From NCBI GenBank assembly GCA_029775875.1, contig JARVKD010000005.1:1-49615 (forward strand): a stretch of 49,615 nt of DNA, given 5' to 3'. The stretch is from Nitrososphaeria archaeon (GTDB lineage: Archaea; Thermoproteota; Nitrososphaeria; Nitrososphaerales; JACAEJ01). Under the pieces are notes generated by a model. It worked only from the letters and a program-made list of their open reading frames with translations, made no database searches and had not been told where the DNA came from. The translations under genes and the position numbers were made by a program. Shown piece after piece: positions 1 through 7,808 of the stretch (positions are counted from its first letter, which is position 1; every line of letters begins with the position of its first letter).

Positions 1-100
1 AATCCGAATAGAAGAGAATATCTCCATTGCAGGAGCATTTACCATAAACGCCCCTCTCCTCTAATACTTGAATTAAGCGTACTTTCTTCTGCCTAGCCAT
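1..100 (-). CDS. partial CDS at left edge, hypothetical (MARQKKVRLIQVLEERGVYGKCSCNGDILFYSD...)
   Basis: ATG at 98-100 on minus strand, open to the window edge; CxC present; not in ORF track. Confidence 0.5.
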   Translation of the reverse strand, partial: MARQKKVRLIQVLEERGVYGKCSCNGDILFYSD

Positions 101-121
101 ATCTTAACGCCCCAAAGTCTT

Positions 122-416
122 ATAACAAGATAACGACCTTAACGAGAAAATTTCTTAGAAGAATGAACCTTTAATCAATAACAAGATAACAACACTATTA
201 GAAAAATTTTTTGTTAGATATCAACCCTTATCATCTTCGAGGAGCCTTCTTTTGATGATTCTTTGATAATTGTCCATGGTACCAACTTCCCTTTCTAAAA
301 TGATCTATACAAAGAAATAGTAGCATAGCTAAGGTTCAAATTATTGACCTTTATTATCTTCGAGGAGGTTCTTTCGGTGATTCTCTGATAATTATCCATG
401 CTACCTTCCCTTTCTA
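122..416. repeat. diverged direct repeats in intergenic DNA (122-153 ~ 178-210; 229-298 ~ 352-416)
   Basis: ATAACAAGATAAC occurs twice; TTAT(C/T)ATCTTCGAGGAG...TGATTCT(T/C)TGATAATT(G/A)TCCATG...TTCCCTTTCTAA occurs twice. Confidence 0.7.
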
Positions 417-530
417 ACTTTGCTATTTTTAATATCTCTAATCCTTTTATACCTAACCTAATGCTTTTCTTGAAACCTTTTAAACAATAGACTTATAGGT
501 CTTGTAAAAAATTATGTGTAAGGTGATAGA

Positions 531-899
531 ATGTCCAAGAAGTTGTTAAGTAAATTTGAGAAGAAGATGGGTTTCACTCCAGAGATTATGAGTGTAGCGG
601 CAAAGCTAGATCCAAAGATGGGAGAATTCTATGAATTCTGTGACTTTACGATACAGGAGGATGGTGCCCTATCATCGAAGATGAAGATGCTCATGATAAT
701 GGTTATGGGCGCTCAAAGGCACTGCAAGGAATGTGTAGTTTCAGCAATGAGAGGTGCATATAACAAAGGTGCAACAGAAGCAGAGATATTAGAAGCCATA
801 AGAGTTGTGGCAGTTGGGGGAGGAGCCCCAGCCATCGCTGCCTGCAAAGATGCTCTTCAAATGCTGAAGGATAAGAAGTTCAAAAAGGGAACTTGCTAA
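531..899 (+). CDS. carboxymuconolactone decarboxylase / AhpD-like protein
   Basis: AhpD-type motif HCKECVVSAMRGAYNKGATEAEILEAI. Confidence 0.85.
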   Translation: MSKKLLSKFEKKMGFTPEIMSVAAKLDPKMGEFYEFCDFTIQEDGALSSKMKMLMIMVMGAQRHCKECVVSAMRGAYNKGATEAEILEAIRVVAVGGGAPAIAACKDALQMLKDKKFKKGTC

Positions 900-951
900 A
901 CTAACCATAATTTCACATAAACAATGTCATTAGGTTGTAGTAATCATAAGA

Positions 952-1617
952 TTAGAAATTAATATGAGTATATGATGATAGCATGCGCATAATCTCTTTT
1001 GCCCTTTTCTCTAGTTCATCATCGATAGTCTTCTTTTTGATGAATTCTTGAAGAATTCTTGTCACTTCTTTTGCCCTCATCGTAGCATCATCCCAATTAA
1101 TAGGCTTAAAGCCCTGAAGCTTCTTTGGTCCTTCGTTACCGCCTTCTGAATAGTACCAATCTCTAAAATCCGCCCAGCAACCAGCATGAAAGAGTAAATA
1201 GCCTATGGGAGTTACTATTGGAGGTATCCCAAGACTTAATGCTCTAGCCGTATTCTTATGCACATTGCTTTCACCCCAGATCATACTATAGGATACCATC
1301 ATGCTACCCCCTGCTGGGATCAAATTGCCTAAGACCTTAAAGAGCTTTACATCAAGACCAGATTCTGCCAGATTAACAGTTACTCCATCAGAAGATATAT
1401 TCTCATAATAATCTTCGTCTATCCAACCCTTTATCCCTAAAGAAATTCTACCAGAACTGTATATCCCAACAAAAACAGGGGGTCTGAACCTTTTTCCATT
1501 TCTTGTAAGATAGAACTCAAAGTACCTCTGCTCAAAATAGTGCCTTTTCTTGACTTCTATATGAATCTCATAGCCATCTAATTGCTTGCCTTCAAAGATG
1601 TAAAGGATATGTTGCAA
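952..1617 (-). CDS. conserved archaeal hypothetical, DUF1122-like
   Basis: full-length ORF; family recognised from memory. Confidence 0.6.
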   Translation of the reverse strand: MQHILYIFEGKQLDGYEIHIEVKKRHYFEQRYFEFYLTRNGKRFRPPVFVGIYSSGRISLGIKGWIDEDYYENISSDGVTVNLAESGLDVKLFKVLGNLIPAGGSMMVSYSMIWGESNVHKNTARALSLGIPPIVTPIGYLLFHAGCWADFRDWYYSEGGNEGPKKLQGFKPINWDDATMRAKEVTRILQEFIKKKTIDDELEKRAKEIMRMLSSYTHINF

Positions 1618-1665
1618 TCTCTCTAACTTTGATTAGTGAAAGAGGCTTTAAAGATTTATTCCAAT

Positions 1666-2775
1666 TTATGAGCCAAAGCCTTCGCACTTATACTTTGTAA
1701 GAGTTTCAATTCCGTCTGATTTTACCAAAAAGGTATCTTCACACTTAAAAGAGCCTATTCCAGGGATCATCAAAGGAGCATGTATGAAAGCAAGGACCAT
1801 GTTTTCAGAAACTTTGTATTGTCTTTGAGCAGATAGAATCGTTGTTATTGGATCTTCCTCTACCAAAAGACCTACTCCATGGGCAAAGCCTGTCAAATAA
1901 TACTTCTCATAATCATTCTTTTCAAGTATTTTCTTTATTTCATTCTCAACATCGATGAACTTTACTCCAGGCTTAACATTGTCCTTTGCCTTTTCATATG
2001 CATCATGTAGGGCTTGATGAACCTTTTTTGCTTCTTCTGATGCTTTGCCAACAAATACAGTTCTTGTTATGTTGCTATTGTATCCCATATAATCTGCAGA
2101 AACTACTACTGAGACTGCGCAATTGTTTCTAACCTTAACATCATTGCGAGGCTCTGCGTGAGCCCTTGGATTTGGACCAGCGTTCACGTATACATGAGGA
2201 GATTCTGAACCTGCCTTCATCATATAGTACATGGCTTCAGCAGCAATATCGAGTTCACTAACTCCAATTGAAATAGAATCCAAAGCCTTTTCCAAACCTT
2301 TCTCGGCTATCTTGGAAGCCTTCCTTATCGCTTCGATCTCATCATTATCCTTTATCATTCTGAGATCCATTATCATACCATGAACGTTTCGCACTTCTAT
2401 CTTAGGGTTAAGAGTCTTAAAGAGTTCAAAAAAGGCTACATAAGAATCTCTCTCAACGCTATAGTCAAAGCCAATTATTTTGTAATTATGATCTCTTATC
2501 CATCCAGTAATGCCTCTCATCAAATCTTCAACCCTTCTATAGGTAACAACATCTTTGATCCAAGTCTTGCTGAGGAATTCTTCTGCCTCTTGTTCAATTA
2601 TGAATGCTGTAGGCTCTCCTTCTATTGGTATCATTAAAGATGGTCTTAGCCACTTTATGCCAGTAAAATACATGAAGGAGGATAAAGTTCTGATGTTCGA
2701 GGCTTCTATGCCAGCCTCTTTCATAGATTTTTGAAACTTCTCAACCCTTTTCCTTAGAGCATCTTTATCAAACAT
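1666..2775 (-). CDS. M24 (creatinase/Xaa-Pro peptidase) fold protein, degenerate metal site
   Basis: M24 landmarks YNSNITRT, GFAHGVGLLVEEDP, IPGIGSFKCEDTFLV; three of five metal ligands substituted. Confidence 0.85.
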   Translation of the reverse strand: MFDKDALRKRVEKFQKSMKEAGIEASNIRTLSSFMYFTGIKWLRPSLMIPIEGEPTAFIIEQEAEEFLSKTWIKDVVTYRRVEDLMRGITGWIRDHNYKIIGFDYSVERDSYVAFFELFKTLNPKIEVRNVHGMIMDLRMIKDNDEIEAIRKASKIAEKGLEKALDSISIGVSELDIAAEAMYYMMKAGSESPHVYVNAGPNPRAHAEPRNDVKVRNNCAVSVVVSADYMGYNSNITRTVFVGKASEEAKKVHQALHDAYEKAKDNVKPGVKFIDVENEIKKILEKNDYEKYYLTGFAHGVGLLVEEDPITTILSAQRQYKVSENMVLAFIHAPLMIPGIGSFKCEDTFLVKSDGIETLTKYKCEGFGS

Positions 2776-2849
2776 TCAACAAGCACCCTACCTAGCTCTA
2801 GGCTTTGCACAAATCATTAATTAATAAGTTTTAAACATGAGTAAAGAAA

Positions 2850-3482
2850 TTATAACTTTTTGACTATAAGAATGACTCTTTGAAGGAATGTGATAAGGGC
2901 CAATATTAGAACTACAATAACTCCATAATTAGTAAAGCTCAAAATGCTGGCAATAGACAATACTAGTATTCTTTCTGCTCTCTCACCTATACCCGTCCCT
3001 GAGAGATTTATCCCCAAAGATTCTCCTCTCGCTCTAGCATAGCTGACAAGAAGAGAGAAGGACAAAGCCATTAAAACCAAAACAGCATCACTAAAACCTC
3101 CTATTAGTATACCAGTGTATACTAACAACTCTCCCAATCTGTCAAAAGTAGAATCTATGAAGGCTCCTCTTGATGAGACTAAGCCTTTTGCCCTTGCTAC
3201 TGAGCCATCCAATACATCTGCAAAGCCCGATACTAGCAAAAATACTCCACCGTAAAACCCGTCTTTAAAGAATATACTTGAATAAAGTAAACCTGATAGA
3301 AAAGCCATTGTTAACCCAAAGGATGACCAAAAGAAAGGAGGCAAACCAGTCTTAGCCAATAATAAGCCTAGTTTATTGAAAAAAGGTTCAAAGATTTCCC
3401 TAAATTTGTTGAGCATAGCCCCCATATCTCTTCGATGATGGATTATATATATGTGAAAAAGCTCTAAAGTCAATTTGCTCAA
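2850..3482 (-). CDS. CDP-alcohol phosphatidyltransferase family (archaetidyl-transferase-like)
   Basis: DGSVARAKGLVSSRGAFIDSTFD matches DGx2ARx8Gx3Dx3D; hydrophobic segments. Confidence 0.85.
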   Translation of the reverse strand: MSKLTLELFHIYIIHHRRDMGAMLNKFREIFEPFFNKLGLLLAKTGLPPFFWSSFGLTMAFLSGLLYSSIFFKDGFYGGVFLLVSGFADVLDGSVARAKGLVSSRGAFIDSTFDRLGELLVYTGILIGGFSDAVLVLMALSFSLLVSYARARGESLGINLSGTGIGERAERILVLSIASILSFTNYGVIVVLILALITFLQRVILIVKKL

Positions 3483-3510
3483 TTTTATATTCTAGTGTTT
3501 TGTAGCTTCT

Positions 3511-3729
3511 ATGATGGCTTTGGGCAAGGTTCAGAAGGGCGTAATATGCTCTGTAATAGATTGTAACAATGAGGCTATTCGCTCGTTGGGCAGAGACAAA
3601 TTTTCAGCATCTGATCTAAAATTAAAGGAAGGAAGAAGGGTTTACCTCTGTGAGCATCATTACAAAGTGTGGAAGAAAGAAACAAAAAAGATGAGAGAAT
3701 TAGATAGGCTAAGGTATGGTCAAAAATAG
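3511..3729 (+). CDS. small hypothetical protein with possible Zn-binding Cys/His
   Basis: CSVIDCNNEAIRSLG...YLCEHHYKVWKKE; lysine-rich tail. Confidence 0.55.
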   Translation: MMALGKVQKGVICSVIDCNNEAIRSLGRDKFSASDLKLKEGRRVYLCEHHYKVWKKETKKMRELDRLRYGQK

Positions 3730-3770
3730 TTATATACAGGATAACCTGTTATCCCATAAGGCGTAGTCAT

Positions 3771-4163
3771 ATGGCTGAAAAACCAACAGCTGCGTTTATC
3801 TTATCTCTAATCGGGGCTATACTAATCCTCATTGATGGTCTATGGGTAGCTGTCGCATTTTCTATCTTAGGTGGCATAGGTTTTGTGTTGCCAGGGTTTG
3901 AGTGGCTAGGTGGTTTGTTTCTCATTGTAGCTGTAGTAGCCATTATACTGGGTATACTCACCCTTATCGGCGCCATGATGATGAACACTACAAATAAAGA
4001 TAAAGTCAGAACAGGGTCGATCCTTGTACTGGTCTTCTCGATAATAAGTCTGATCGGAGGAGGTGGTTTCTTCATAGGTTTTATTCTATGCCTAATAGGC
4101 AGTATACTAGGACTTACATGGAAACCCACAGCTGCAGCCCCGCCCCCACCGCCTCCTACGTAA
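3771..4163 (+). CDS. multi-TM membrane protein with poly-proline tail
   Basis: several Gly/Ile/Val-rich hydrophobic segments, C-terminus AAAPPPPPPT. Confidence 0.6.
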   Translation: MAEKPTAAFILSLIGAILILIDGLWVAVAFSILGGIGFVLPGFEWLGGLFLIVAVVAIILGILTLIGAMMMNTTNKDKVRTGSILVLVFSIISLIGGGGFFIGFILCLIGSILGLTWKPTAAAPPPPPPT

Positions 4164-4173
4164 AGGAGGCTTT

Positions 4174-4329
4174 TTATTCTCTACTAATCCTGTTAAGATA
4201 GTCAAAAAGCTGGCGAGTGTAGTTACTTAGTCCATCGACGCGTTTAACTATTTCAGCGAATTGAACTTCTAAACGTGTAACTCTCTCTTTAAGTTCAGTT
4301 ATATCCCTATCATAAGATTTTTCAGACAA
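4174..4329 (-). CDS. small coiled-coil ORF, TTG start, 51 aa (MSEKSYDRDITELKERVTRLEVQFAEIVKRVDGLSNYTRQLFDYLNRISRE)
   Basis: read by hand; absent from ORF track; heptad-like L/V spacing. Confidence 0.5.
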   Translation of the reverse strand: MSEKSYDRDITELKERVTRLEVQFAEIVKRVDGLSNYTRQLFDYLNRISRE

Positions 4330-4400
4330 ATTCTCTCGTCATTAAATTTGGATTTATGACTATTTGAGCTTTGTGCAAAATTCCCCAAATCTTAAACTGG

Positions 4401-4434
4401 GAATTGGATTTGTTTATAAATCCATGGCCAATTC
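4401..4434. promoter_or_regulatory. nested dyads overlapping a TATA-like box upstream of ThrRS
   Basis: GAATTGG(4401-4407)/CCAATTC(4428-4434) and TGGATTT(4405-4411)/AAATCCA(4418-4424); TTTATAAA inside. Confidence 0.5.
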
Positions 4435-4473
4435 TATATACCTTGGTTTGTGGCGTTTGGTGAGGTAATGAAG

Positions 4474-5859
4474 ATGATAAATTTCCAAGCAGGTAATTAC
4501 TATCTAATGGATAAAGATGGACAAGTACACACTATAGATGGCGCAAAAATAAAAGATCAAAACCTTCAAGCTTTAATCGAAAATGAGGTGTATAAAAAGA
4601 GCGTTGCTAAAAAGGCCCCACACATAGAATTGATGAAAAAACTCAAGTTAGTAGGATATGAAGAATTATCTGAGCCTGGTCACATAAGACTAACCCCAAA
4701 AGGAACCCTGATCTTTGATTTATTGGCTGACAGGGCTTTACAAATAGCTTTAGAGTTAGGGGCGAATCCTATCAAAACGCCAATCCTTTATGATCTTGAT
4801 CTTAAGCCTGTGAGTGAACATGCTAAGCTTTTTGGTCAAAGGATGTATAAACTAAAGAGCGGTAAGAGAACCTTTGCTTTAAGGTATGCAGCCTGCTTCG
4901 GACAATTCTCTTTCCTCTCAGATTCAATTCTATCTTACCGAGATTTACCTCTTAAGATCTTCGAATTGGCTGATAGCTACAGGCTTGAGCAGAGGGGAGA
5001 ATTGATAGGGCTTGCAAGGTTAAGGAAGTTTCATATGCCAGATATACACATACTATGCCATGACCTGGAAGAGGCTAAAGTTGAATTTAAGAAAATTTAT
5101 AAAAAATGCTTTGAGGAAGGGGAAAAATTCGGCTGGGATTATGTGAGCCTATATAATGTTAGTAAGGGCTTTCTTGACGATCCTGAAGGATTTGATTATG
5201 TTAGATCTTTGGTAAAGATGGAAGGAAATCAGGTCTTAATTAATGTAGTTGAGTCTGGCATGTATTATTGGGTCCTTAACATTGAATTTAATTTCGTCAG
5301 CCAACAAAAGCGTATCATCGAGAGCTCTACTGCCCAGATAGATGTTGGGAATGCTGAAAGGTTCAACATATCTTATGTAGATGAAGAAGGTAAGGAGAGA
5401 AGGCCTGTAATAATCCACACAGCAGTCATAGGATCTTTGGAAAGGTTCATGGCAGACTTATTGGAAAGGGCATCGAGTTTAGAAATTCCCTCTTTGCCAA
5501 CATGGATCTGCCCAGTTCAAGTTAGGTTCATCAACGTAAGTAATGACTCTTTAGACTTTACAATAAAATTGGCTGAGAAGTTTAATCATAATAATATTCG
5601 GGCTGATGTTGATGATAGAAATGAGAGTGTGGCAAAGAGGATAGCCAGTGCTGAAGTTGAATGGATACCATACATAGTAGTTATAGGCAAGAAAGAAGTC
5701 AGTGGTGGAAAATTACCAGTTAGGATAAGGTCTTTGAGAAAGACGATAGATATGAGTGAGGAAGATTTGTCAAAGAAAGTTAAAGATGAAACTCAAGGTT
5801 GGCCATACCGTCCTTTATACTTTAACATGCTCTTATCAAAAAGGCCAAAATTTGTCTAA
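4474..5859 (+). CDS. thrS: threonyl-tRNA synthetase catalytic form without N-terminal editing domain
   Basis: class II core (APHIELMKKLKL, CFGQFSF, YRLEQRGELIGLARLRKFHMPDIHIL, IIHTAVIGSLERF) plus anticodon-binding domain; ATG 4474 follows GGTGAGG (track start is GTG 4450). Confidence 0.9.
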   Translation: MINFQAGNYYLMDKDGQVHTIDGAKIKDQNLQALIENEVYKKSVAKKAPHIELMKKLKLVGYEELSEPGHIRLTPKGTLIFDLLADRALQIALELGANPIKTPILYDLDLKPVSEHAKLFGQRMYKLKSGKRTFALRYAACFGQFSFLSDSILSYRDLPLKIFELADSYRLEQRGELIGLARLRKFHMPDIHILCHDLEEAKVEFKKIYKKCFEEGEKFGWDYVSLYNVSKGFLDDPEGFDYVRSLVKMEGNQVLINVVESGMYYWVLNIEFNFVSQQKRIIESSTAQIDVGNAERFNISYVDEEGKERRPVIIHTAVIGSLERFMADLLERASSLEIPSLPTWICPVQVRFINVSNDSLDFTIKLAEKFNHNNIRADVDDRNESVAKRIASAEVEWIPYIVVIGKKEVSGGKLPVRIRSLRKTIDMSEEDLSKKVKDETQGWPYRPLYFNMLLSKRPKFV

Positions 5860-6746
5860 TGTTTTCTATTATTCTGAGATAAATAAGATAAGCCGATAAT
5901 TTCATTCATAAGCTTTGCAGCTACTACGGCTGTAATGCCACTATCATAAAGAGGTGTGAGCTCTACTATATCAAATCCTATGATCCTTTTTCCCTTTAAT
6001 GAATAGAGAAACTCTAATAGTTTATGTAGAGATAGGCCATCAGGCTCAGGGTTGCCTACTCCTGGGGCGAATGAAGGATCCAGTACGTCCAAATCAATAC
6101 TTACATAAACGTTTTCAAAATCCTTGAGAAAATCTAGCAATAACATTTCTGCATTTGGAATAGTTTGTATAGTTTGCAGGGATATCAGGGATAGTCTTAT
6201 CTTATCAGCAATCTTCCATTCATCTTTGCTAGCAGCCCTAGAACCAATATGAATGATAGATTCAGTTCCTACCTTATCTGTCAAGCGCCTAAGAAAAGTT
6301 GCATGGCTTAACTTCAGTCCAGCAAACTCATCTCTTAAGTCTAAATGGGCATCGAATATTATGAGTGCGGTATCTTTAGGCATGGAAAGATATGTGCCAA
6401 AAGTTAAGGTATGCTCCCCACCGAGGATGCCAAAAGTCACTCCTTCTTGAACTAGTTCTTCCACAACTTTTTCTACTGAATAAACCATATCATCAACATC
6501 ATTGGTCAGTTTTAAGTTTCCAAGGTCTAACAAACTCAAACTTTCTAGATCAACATCTAAAAAAGGGGAGTAAACTTCAATGTTCATGTAGGCTTGCCTG
6601 ATAGCATTAGGACCAAATCTTGCACCAGGTCTGAAGGTTACAGTTGAATCAAAAGGAACGCCAAAGATTTTTACAATAGGCTTTATACCCTCTTTTATAA
6701 CGGTTATTAAAGGCTCTGATGTGAGGAAAAGATCCTTATAGCTCAT
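5856..6746 (-). CDS. speB: agmatinase/arginase family ureohydrolase
   Basis: GGEHTLTFG, DAHLDLRDE, SIDLDVLDPSFAPGVG. Confidence 0.92.
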   Translation of the reverse strand: MSYKDLFLTSEPLITVIKEGIKPIVKIFGVPFDSTVTFRPGARFGPNAIRQAYMNIEVYSPFLDVDLESLSLLDLGNLKLTNDVDDMVYSVEKVVEELVQEGVTFGILGGEHTLTFGTYLSMPKDTALIIFDAHLDLRDEFAGLKLSHATFLRRLTDKVGTESIIHIGSRAASKDEWKIADKIRLSLISLQTIQTIPNAEMLLLDFLKDFENVYVSIDLDVLDPSFAPGVGNPEPDGLSLHKLLEFLYSLKGKRIIGFDIVELTPLYDSGITAVVAAKLMNEIIGLSYLSQNNRKH

Positions 6747-6747
6747 T

Positions 6748-7737
6748 CTAACTTAACCTTTCTAAGAGTGAAGCAACTATTAAGGGAAATGCCAATGTTA
6801 CCTCACTTACTACCACGACCTTTCTTGCATCCTTGTTTATCTTCCCCCAAGACACAGCTTCATCCAACGTTGCGCCAGAAAGCCCTCCAGTCTCCGGTCT
6901 ATCAAGAGTTATCTGTATGACGTAGTTCAACTTTTTCCTCTCAAAGTAAAAGGATTGGAATACATAATTTTTAGGCACTCCTCCTCCAAGGATCACTGCC
7001 CCTACATTATCGTACATCTTTCTTATAGCCCAAATCTCTTGAAGATCCATGAATGCATCGACGCGCAAAGTATCTTTTCTCTTTTTATTGTGTATCGCTG
7101 CCATAAGGCCATAAACAGAGTCTTGAATGGCAGGGGCAAATATCCTCACATTATTAAGATAGGCAGACTTAAGTATGGAATCCTCGCCTGGCAAGCGCTT
7201 AGCTATCTCCATAAGAAACTCATTGATCGAAAGAATTTCCCCCTTTCTAGCCTCAGCTATATCTTTGTAGATTTTAAGAATAGGTTCATCAAATCTCTCT
7301 TCAAAATCCTTTTCAAAGACAAACACATCGTAGATTCTGTCTATCCCCATTTTGTAGAGACTCTCGTCGTTCACGTATGGAGAACCTTTATGATGTTCCC
7401 CACCAAAAGCCTCCAGAACATCATGGACAAGATTCGCTCCAGTGCTTACAATGGCATTTACCCAGCCTTTTTTTATCAAAGTTATTATGACTTTCTTCAA
7501 TCCAGCTGGGACCAAAGCACCAGATAGAGTAAGGAAGATGTGCGCCTTTTCTCTAATCATCTTTTCATAAATATCTACAGCCTTTGCAAGGGCTCCAGAA
7601 GAAAATGAGCCAGAACTCTTCATTTGAAGAATTAGTTCATTTACCGTCATGCCTTTCCAGACTTCTATTGGTTTAACTGGCTCTCTCTTCAGCTCATTGT
7701 TTGAATTCTCCATTTTTGTCTTTCTTTCCTCGACCAT
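6748..7737 (-). CDS. dys: deoxyhypusine synthase
   Basis: STGANLVHDVLEAFGGEHHKGSPYV, ILGGGVPKNYVFQ, EAVSWGKI active-site Lys. Confidence 0.92.
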   Translation of the reverse strand: MVEERKTKMENSNNELKREPVKPIEVWKGMTVNELILQMKSSGSFSSGALAKAVDIYEKMIREKAHIFLTLSGALVPAGLKKVIITLIKKGWVNAIVSTGANLVHDVLEAFGGEHHKGSPYVNDESLYKMGIDRIYDVFVFEKDFEERFDEPILKIYKDIAEARKGEILSINEFLMEIAKRLPGEDSILKSAYLNNVRIFAPAIQDSVYGLMAAIHNKKRKDTLRVDAFMDLQEIWAIRKMYDNVGAVILGGGVPKNYVFQSFYFERKKLNYVIQITLDRPETGGLSGATLDEAVSWGKINKDARKVVVVSEVTLAFPLIVASLLERLS

Positions 7738-7808
7738 TATAGTGAATTAATGAATTGTTCCATACTTATAACTATTATTGATGATTCATGTGTGAAAAAC
7801 CATGATGA

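Noticed and set aside
3767-4129. 120-aa minus-strand ORF (Pro/Ile/Met-rich)
   Set aside because: Mirror of the hydrophobic membrane-protein gene on the plus strand; composition is a reverse-complement artefact.
6955-7527. 190-aa plus-strand ORF
   Set aside because: Fully antisense to deoxyhypusine synthase; no recognisable motifs.
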